Assembly (NCBI GenBank): GCA_902805475.1 | Contig: CADCSX010000005.1 | Span: 1,809,501 to 1,873,500 of the forward strand | Source of the DNA: Entonaema liquescens | Taxonomy: Eukaryota; Ascomycota; Sordariomycetes; Xylariales; Xylariaceae | Direction: 5' to 3' | Length of the DNA stretch: 64,000 nt | Shown: positions 57,397 to 64,000 of the stretch, piece after piece | Numbering within the stretch: position 1 is the stretch's first letter | How the letters are laid out: the number at the start of each line of letters is the position of its first letter | Translations under genes and position numbers: made by a program | The notes under the pieces: model-generated | Told to the model about the DNA's origin: nothing | The model's input: the letters and a program-made list of their open reading frames with translations, nothing else | Databases searched by the model: none

Positions 57397-60300
57397 TTAT
57401 AACTCGTCCGTCTCATCGTCCGAGATCCAAATGGACATAGACGCTCTCTTCTTCGCCACGGGCGATGCCTCTTTCTTGACCCTCTTTACGTCCGCAGTAA
57501 GAGGAGTGGCCTGTTTTATTTCCGGCTTTATAATCGGCGAACTTGACTTGACCTCCTCCATCTTAATATCACCCTCGTCCTTCTCGTCCTTGATGTCTTC
57601 TAGCGCGGGATGAATATTTTTTGTCTTCACCTCCACATCTACCATCTTAACCTCATTCTTCACTTCTGGCTCCTGCTTCGGTCCTACATCTGCTTCGACA
57701 ATCTCGCCTAGCTCCTTGAGCTTCTCGGCGCGCTTCCTGTAGAACAACTCTAGGCAATTCCGCCGTTCCTCCTGCGTCATGCTCTCGACCGCTAACGCGA
57801 ATTCCGTCACACCGGAAAACCCGAAAGTCTTTGCCATTGTGCAAAACTGGCGTTGCCTGACGTCCGCCGGGGGGTTGTACTCATATTCGAATGATTGCTG
57901 AGCGGTCAATAACGCTTGGCTATCGAAGAAAAGGGTGCAGTCGGGGTCTTGACTTGCAGCTAGCTCTGCTTGTCGCGACAATTCGTCTTCAACTTTCGAC
58001 GAGCCGACAACTTCGGAGTTTTCATGAGTATATTCGACGCCCTCGGAGGCGAGGATTGCTTGATAGGATCAAAGTGTTTGGGCTTATGCACCCCTGCTGA
58101 TTTCAAGACTCCATCTTTGTTATCATCCTTAGTGAAGAGAGTTGACAGCTGCTTGAGACCTCCAGTCTCATCGTCATCAGCACCTTCCTCTTTCTTGACT
58201 AATTGGGTTTCTTCAGCATCTCTAGCTGCCTTCTCCATGTCGATATCTATCAGCTTGACACCTGCCTTGGCTTCGGCAATGTTTGTCTTATTGACGATGT
58301 CGCGGAGGATGACTTGATCACCATGATACGTTAAAAGATTGCGGATTCCGAAGATCTCGCCCTTTCGTTCCGTATCTTGTTGGACTCCTTTGAAATAGCG
58401 GCGTTCATTAGAAGCATTGTATCCAATATTCGCCTGCTGCTGCTTATAGATCTGCCTTGCGTAGGTGATTTCCTCGATGGTACCTGTAGAGATAAGACGG
58501 TATACTTCGACATCGCGAACCTGGCCTATACGGTAAGCCCGATCTTGCGCCTGGAGATCGTAGGAAGGGTTCCAATGTGGATCCATTATGACGACCTTAT
58601 TAGCCGATGTGATGTTGAGTCCAACACCACCAGCTTTAGTGGAAATTAGAAATACGAACTGGTTAGGATCGGAATTGAAGTCATCGACTACTTGTTGACG
58701 TTCCTCATAGCTCAAAGACCCATCTAGATAGCTTAAGCTGTAACTCGTGTTATTGAACAAGTTCTGTAGGATTTTTAGTAGCCGAACGCTGTGGGAGAAG
58801 ACCAGCACTTTATCACCACTAGTATGCCAGAGCTTCAGCAATTTTCTCAAAACTTTCCACTTCCCACAATACTCAGGGTTAGCCAAGTTGAGTAGAGAGT
58901 CTCGACTAGTATAATGTTCCTTCCAGTTTTGAGGCGCGGCGGCTTGGAGAAATCGAAGTTCTCGCCTGTGTTTGTCCATAACGTCCGACGTTTGTGGGAT
59001 GAGGAGGTTAAAGTGATTGGATAATTTTTGCATTGATATCATGATAGGGAAAATAAGCGATTTCCAGGATTCCCCTTCGGAAGTAACTTTGAAGCAACAC
59101 CATCCTCGTTTGTCCCCGGAGCCACACGGGCATATATCGAACGCCGATCGTACAAAGCTGACAATCTCACTATTGAGTAGGTTTTCATAGGCTTCGCGCT
59201 GTAGGCTGGAAAGCGGACAGAATACAACTCTGTCGCTCTTTTTGGGTAGTTGGTTGGCGATTAAACTCTTCATCCGACGAAGGAAAAAACGAGGAAGGAG
59301 GTTGAAGCGAAGCTTCTTGGCCGTCTTTCGAGCCTCGCTGAGTTGATGTAGGGTGGCGTCGTGGGATTGACCAACAGTCAAGGGCTTTGAGATCGTATTT
59401 CTCCATTCTCCCAAAGTCCCAAACTGTCCAGGATTTGTCCAGTTTAGAAGTGTCCAAAGTTCTTCGTACTTGTTTTGGATCGCTGTCCCTGTCAGACCAA
59501 TCCTGCAAAGAGCATTGACCTGGTTCATCGCCTGTGTAATCCCGGCAGCAATGTCCTTTATGGAGTGGCATTCATCAGCTACAACAACGTCCCAAGGCAC
59601 CCTGTTGACCTGATCCCGGCTGTTCTTATAAGTAGTGTAGGTGGTGATCATGATCTCCAGTCTCCCCGCCCTGGCAGCGCCCAAGACATCATCCCTACCT
59701 GCTCCATGATATAAATCTACTTCCCACCATCCCCACCTATCCAGTTCGTTCTTCCAATTCTGAATCAACGAACCGGGGCATATTATCAAGGCACGGGGAT
59801 ACCAATCATTCTTTGCGCGTCGGAACTTCCTCATCCTTTTCGCATCGCGACGGTCACCGGTCTTGCCGAACATGGCGGTGAGAAAAGCAGCGACCTGAAC
59901 TGTTTTGCCCAAACCCATATCATCACCGAGGATCCCACCTTTCTGATAGACGAAGAGATAGTGAAGGAATTTGACTCCTTCAATTTGATAGTCTCGAAGA
60001 TATTGGGCGATGGAAGCTGGGATAATCCCCGCGGAATGTTCAAGAACGACATCTTTATAGGGACGGCATGGCTTGATGCCGCTCTTTTCATCGAACTGTG
60101 GTTTCTCCTCCAGATCGGCCAACCTTTCGTCATCGGAAAAGTAAACATCTAAATAGTCCGGGGGTAGTCGTAGCCCACCTTCACGTAAGGTTTTACGAGT
60201 CTGATCAAACTGTTTCCGACGATCTCGTATATATTGGGGTAATGATGCCTTGGGGTCATCTGAGTCTGAAGATGAGACGCTATCGTCGTTCTGTAGTGAG

Positions 60301-60602
60301 GCAATCTTCTCTGACCTAATTGATTTACGCGGGCGACCTCTCGTAGTGGCTTTCTTCTTGCCTTTCACTGGCGATCCTTTTCGGCTCTCCTTCTTTCGCT
60401 TCTTAAATTTTTCATAGTCGCCATCCGATTCATCGCTCCATTCAACCTTGCTATCTAAAATATCCGGGATAAGTTTGCGCTTGTTTGATTTGGTTGATCT
60501 CTCTAATTTAGTAGAGAGTGCTGAGGCTGGTTTAGGTGGCGAATCTGAAGACTCGGTACTCTCATCATCTGAGATGAGAATGGAAGTCTGAGGTTGAACC
60601 AT
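57397..60602 (-). CDS. ERCC6L2/Rad26-like SNF2 helicase with apparent frameshift, about 1068 aa if joined
   Basis: An SNF2-family DNA translocase close to the ERCC6L2/Rad26-like group linked to DNA repair. ATG at 60602. The N-terminus is charged and carries ILISDDES. Helicase motifs are intact: DDMGLGKT (Walker A, residues 227-234), LIICPGSLIQNW, DECH (343-346), GLTGTAIQN, VFSHSVRLL, LDGSLSYEERQ, STKAGGVGLN, DRAYRIGQ. The first frame stops at 57960 after 880 codons. The C-terminal 190 residues lie in another frame (to the stop at 57397) that begins to be open at 58068 and reads as family sequence: GVEYTHENSEVVG, ELSRQAELAA, FSGVTEFALAVESMTQEERR. A single missing base near 58061 would join them as DPI-QAILASEG. 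No intron solves it. This is a sequencing error, an allele-specific break or a true frameshift; the gene is otherwise well preserved. Confidence 0.82.
57960..58068 (-). other. Overlap of two reading frames, site of the apparent frameshift
   Basis: Within these 109 nt both the helicase frame and the C-terminal frame are open. Alignment to remembered family sequence places the change at 58061-58062, in GATCCTATC|AAGCAATCC, where an extra C would restore the frame. I see no canonical XXXYYYZ slip site. Confidence 0.6.
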
Positions 60603-61081
60603 AACTGTGTTGTACCATTACGTATCTGGAGTGATTTACGGAAGTCATTATGAGCCGAATATGCTCTAGTGTTTCATGGATTTAAATCTAAATAAATATT
60701 AAAGAGATGAGAGAGTAAAACGCGCGACCGTGACTGCCTTTGATGAGTGACGAAAGAGGGTGGGGCCATAGGTTTAGCTATCCACGCGTAGGCACGTGCG
60801 CGAATATTGAACTTAGCGAGTTATTGACTTATCGATGCCTTTCTTTTGGTCGCAGTACCAGGCTGTAAACTCAATGAAGAGTAATAATGTTCAGATTTAT
60901 CTTTCTTTGCTTTGCTACAGTCATCTCTAATAGTAAATAGCACATAGAGTATGATAGTAGGCTGTTGCAAAAGGCATACTTCCAAACCCAGTTATGATTT
61001 AACGTAAAAAGACTACCAATATCTATTTCCTGATATCCCCAGACGCCGCGCCGTAACAAAACATGTACCTCAGGCCCCAAA
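60603..61081. promoter_or_regulatory. Upstream region of the ERCC6L2-like gene
   Basis: 479 bp between the IMP3 stop and the helicase start, both on the minus strand. It must hold the helicase promoter and the IMP3 3' UTR. No specific site recognised. Confidence 0.45.
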
Positions 61082-61771
61082 TCACAACAGCTCGAAGTCG
61101 TCCAGCTTGTCGCGGTACTTCATGATATTGCGCTTGATCTTGCTGCCGACGGCCCACGTCACGAAGTCCTCCAGGTTTCTCGTGACGAAGAAAGCAGGGT
61201 CGGTAACGGTCTCAACACCCACCCGGACGTGGCCCTGCTCGATGAGCTTCGTAGCCGCCTGTACGGTCTCCGCCATGCGCAGGCGCGTCATGACCACCGG
61301 CAGTCTCCTGCGCGCCATAGCCGAGACGGTGACGCCGTTCTCGACGTTCGAGAGCTTCGAGGCTGACGACAGGATCCCCATGTCATAGAGCTTGTTCAGG
61401 AGAAGTTCCTCGTGTTTCCGTCTCACGGGGTTGTCCGGCGGCAGCAGGCTGAGACGATGTGCTAGTTGGCGCAGAGACTATTGGTCGAAAGTGTCAGTTT
61501 TTCTCTATTTTCCTTGTTAGGCTATAAAAATACTCAAAACACTTACACCACATATCCTGTTGTATCTGTGATAATCTTCGGGCTTTTGGATCATGTACCG
61601 TCGTATAACAGCCGCCTATCGATCGCGCGTAGGTTAGCCAGGATCTCATTTAACTAACTAGTAATAGATGTATAAGATACTAACATCTCTGTGATCGTTG
61701 TCTTGCTTCCACGTAATAAAGTCTGTCTTCCTGAGCAGACGCTGCTCGTGGTGCTTAAGTTTTCGGACCAT
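61082..61771 (-). CDS. IMP3: U3 snoRNP protein IMP3, 183 aa
   Basis: IMP3 binds U3 snoRNA through its S4 domain and helps pair U3 with pre-rRNA in the small-subunit processome of the nucleolus. Exons are 61771-61685, 61615-61547 and 61477-61082, with introns GTTAGT...ATAG and GTAAGT...ATAG; both are phase 0. The start [19 protein letters not shown] is the family signature. It is followed by [37 protein letters not shown] and [16 protein letters not shown]. The S4 domain is [20 protein letters not shown] and [11 protein letters not shown]. The length of 183 aa equals the yeast protein, and all parts are present. It is divergent from the mitochondrial S18 gene. Confidence 0.93.
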
Positions 61772-62169
61772 GATGTCTGCTGGCCACCTGGTAGATTTAC
61801 GGGATTGTTGTATATAGGAAGTCTGGAGTTAATGAGGCTCGACTTTTTTTTAATCGCAACTTTTATCGCCCCACATTCAAGATCCGATAAGAGCTTGAAC
61901 CCCTGCAGAACCTTAGTTTACCGACCTTGCGGGGTGCATTGACAGGGGGATCAGAGCTGGGTACATAGGTACCTAACTGAGGGACATGCAGCTGGAATAA
62001 TTGTTTAGCCGACTAAATTTCTATGTGCACTGAAGATCCATTGATACCATATCCCATTATCTAATTACGTATCGAGCACGATAGCCATTGAAGGGCATTT
62101 TCTTGAGATTGGGGGCATATAATTGGGCGTATAGATTAAAAAACAAATTGGGGCAATCCATCTCTCAAG
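61772..62169. promoter_or_regulatory. Divergent promoter, IMP3 / mitochondrial S18
   Basis: 398 bp between the two start codons hold both promoters. Shared control of cytosolic and mitochondrial ribosome genes is possible. No known factor site is obvious. Confidence 0.5.
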
Positions 62170-63037
62170 ATGCCACCGCGAATACCCCTTCCTGCCGCCT
62201 TACGGCAACCCTCTATTCTCCTCCGATCCCAAGTCGCCAACGTATCAACCACCAGCCCGCGGGAAGCCGGTAAGCCCAGTCCTGTCCTGTCCTGTCCCTC
62301 TCCAGGTCGCGCTGTAACAACCATAGCTAACCCAATCTTCTCCAATCCAAGTCCGCACAAACGTACCCAGCCTAACCTCTAACCTTCTCGGCATCGACGA
62401 TCCGTCCTCCCAGAACGCCGCCCCCCGCGACCGCACCGCCGCCGCCTCCGAGCTCTACGACAAATTGCGGCACACGGTCGCGCGGCGCGTCGCCCTCGAG
62501 GAGGAGCTGCGCGAGAACAGCAAGACCGAGGACTACCTGCGGCAACTCCCCCGCCGCTGGCGCACCGGCGACGTCTACGCTCCGCACGACATGAGCGCTG
62601 CCGAGATGACCAAGTGGCGCCGCACCCAGACCCGCAAGAAGGACCTTGTCGACGTCCTTGGTTTACGCCCGCTGGATATGTATCGCGTACGTTTACCCAC
62701 CCACCAAGAAGGAAGAAGGACGAAATAAAATAGAATAGAAAGAGGAATCACATGCCTCTTGGTATATATATAGGTATATAAGGTAATTACTAATAAACAC
62801 TTTCTACAGAACTTCTCCGTTATATCAGAATACATGACCACACACGGCCGGATAAAGCGTTCGGTAGACACGGGTTTACGGCCGGTAAACCAGCGGAAGA
62901 TGGCTAAGGCGATACGGCGAGCCATCGGCCTGGGCATCCATCCCAGTGTGCACCACCACCCGGAGATTCTAATCCGGGACAACATCAGATACCAGGAGCA
63001 GACCTCCGCTATGGTTAACAGAAAAATCAGGACTTGA
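62170..63037 (+). CDS. RSM18: Mitochondrial small ribosomal subunit protein S18 (RSM18-like), 220 aa
   Basis: A nuclear-encoded bS18 homologue of the mitochondrial ribosome. Exons are 62170-62269, 62352-62686 and 62810-63037; the introns (GTAAGC...CAAG and GTACGT...ACAG) keep frame. The N-terminus (MPPRIPLPAALRQPSILLRSQ) is basic, Ser/Leu-rich and fits a mitochondrial presequence. The core shows RRWRTGDVYAPHDMSAAEMTKW, LGLRPLDMYRNFSVISEYM, GRIKRSVDTGLRPVNQRKMAKAIRRAIGLGIHPSVH, characteristic of fungal mitochondrial S18. The GC-rich exon 2 contrasts with the AT-rich second intron. Intron 1 begins with a CCTGT repeat. Confidence 0.88.
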
Positions 63038-63195
63038 GGTATATACTTGGTTGGTTCATAACTAGACCATGGCTGGATTGTACAGCAACATCTCCGTGTC
63101 TTTTGACGCTTATCCGCCTATGTACAAAGAGGCAGCAGAGGCTATCTATCTAGATAGATGTATGAGTAATGTTGTACAAGATCAATCCATACATA

Positions 63196-64000
63196 TCACG
63201 CCTTCCACCGCCGTGGGCGGATCTTAAATACTGGGAGGCCATCGCTGTTTTGTTTCTTGGCGTACTTTTTCTTCAGTTCCCCCCATACCTGTAGGTATGA
63301 TTCGTTTGCCCACTCTTCGAACTTATCTTTCGTCTCCTGTGACGGCAAGACATTAAACACAGTACCAAGACTAAGGAATGTTAGTTTCCAATAACTCGAT
63401 ATTACTTGAGGTTCGAGTACTCACTTGTGAAAGTTGGGCCCCTTTCCAACAATATTATCCATCTCCTCCAACTGCATTTTAGCAATTGTAAAGTGACCAT
63501 GTGCAGCGGTCGTAACTACGTAAGCTATGTAGACTTTATCGGGTACTTCGATATCCATCCTTTTTATCTTCTCCCAAAGTTCATTTGCGAGGCTATCACC
63601 GTCGGGTGTAATTTCATAAGCTCTAAACACAATTTCAAGTGTAGCATAGGAAGGCCCATCAGGAGACGCAGCGATCTCCGACCAGAAATCGAGCGCTCGG
63701 TAGGGCAATTCGCATGCTATATACCCAATCATTAGTGCATTATACAGGCGCGTGCTAGGTTGGATCGTCGTGTCCATTTTAAGCATATTGTGGACTGCTT
63801 TCAGACTCTCTTCGTCTGGAGCCTTGCCAATACCTTCCATAAAGCGGACATACGTCTCTAGGGTTGGTTGGATTTGACGGTTCGCATGGGAATGCATGTG
63901 GTTAAATACATGCACTGCCATGTCAGCGCGGCGTCTATCAAAGAAAGCATTCATGATAGCTTCTCGATCTTCGGCTTCAAGCTCAGGGAAGAATTGTCGT
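63196..64000 (-). CDS. PPR-like mitochondrial protein, 3' part (cut by window edge)
   Basis: Two exons are visible: >64000-63425 and 63370-63196 (stop TGA). The 54-nt intron has a GTGAGT donor and CTTAG acceptor and joins GPNFHN-LGTVFNVLP in frame. The sequence contains helix pairs of pentatricopeptide type: MAVHVFNHMHSH...PTLETYVRFMEGIG, STRLYNALMIGYIACELPYRALDFW, YATLEIVFRAYE, VPDKVYIAYVVTTAAHGHFTIAKMQLEEM. The tail is Lys/Arg-rich. Such proteins act on mitochondrial RNA or complex assembly; the complex I assembly factor CIA84 is one candidate, held with low confidence. The N-terminal part lies beyond the window. Confidence 0.65.

Noticed and set aside
57960..58068. Programmed -1 frameshift signal in the helicase gene
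   Set aside because: No XXXYYYZ slip site in the right phase and no obvious stimulatory structure; kept only as a possible mutation or error.
58051..58105. Intron (GTGCAT...GAG) as a way to join the two helicase frames
   Set aside because: Weak donor and acceptor, and it would delete the family-like QAILASEG segment.
1..64000. CRISPR arrays, bacterial operons or intact transposons
   Set aside because: The window is eukaryotic; short tandem repeats have no spacers, and no transposase or reverse transcriptase motif was seen.

Overview
The window looks like nuclear DNA of a filamentous ascomycete. Coding regions carry 50-70 nt introns with GTRNGT donors, CTRAC/CTAAC branch sites and YAG acceptors. 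Gene content is typical of Pezizomycotina: ATG5, a Zn2Cys6 regulator, a fungal rhodopsin-like membrane protein, a But2-type secreted protein, a cytochrome P450 and a giant involucrin-repeat/leashin-like protein. Sordariomycetes (possibly Xylariales) is my guess from general resemblance; I could not test it.

Layout. 1-546: 3' end of ATG5 (+). 3073-6759: six-exon Zn2Cys6 transcription factor (-). 6.8-19.6 kb: gene desert with microsatellites and no gene I can defend. 19.6-22.5 kb: divergent pair RRN10-like (-) and CSA/ERCC8-like WD40 (+). 25.8-26.7 kb: small single-pass membrane protein (+). 27.5-37.4 kb: giant repetitive acidic protein of about 3238 aa (-). 37.4-42.5 kb: AT-rich desert. 42.5-43.9 kb: seven-TM rhodopsin-like gene with an in-frame stop before a plausible tail. 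44.6-46.3 kb: orphan coiled-coil protein (+). 46.8-46.95 kb: tRNA-Gln(UUG). 47.7-49.4 kb: RAD52 (+). 52.1-53.9 kb: P450 (+). 55.0-56.2 kb: But2-domain secreted protein (-). 57.4-60.6 kb: ERCC6L2/Rad26-like SNF2 gene with an apparent one-base frameshift (-). 61.1-61.8 kb: IMP3 (-). 62.2-63.0 kb: mitochondrial S18 (+). 63.2-64.0 kb: 3' part of a PPR-like protein (-).

Most striking is the tRNA-Gln gene. Besides a normal 13-nt anticodon-loop intron whose CAA can pair with the UUG anticodon, its D-loop is broken by 58 nt that read exactly like a spliceosomal mRNA intron (GTATGT donor, CACTAAC branch site, TAG acceptor). Removing those 58 nt restores a perfect D-stem. A box, B box and a T8 terminator are all in place.

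Functionally this is ordinary housekeeping DNA, not a biosynthetic cluster. DNA repair is well represented (CSA/ERCC8, RAD52, ERCC6L2-like), as is ribosome biogenesis (RRN10, IMP3, mitoribosomal S18), but the genes sit in separate transcription units. I see no CRISPR array, no intact transposon and no rRNA gene.
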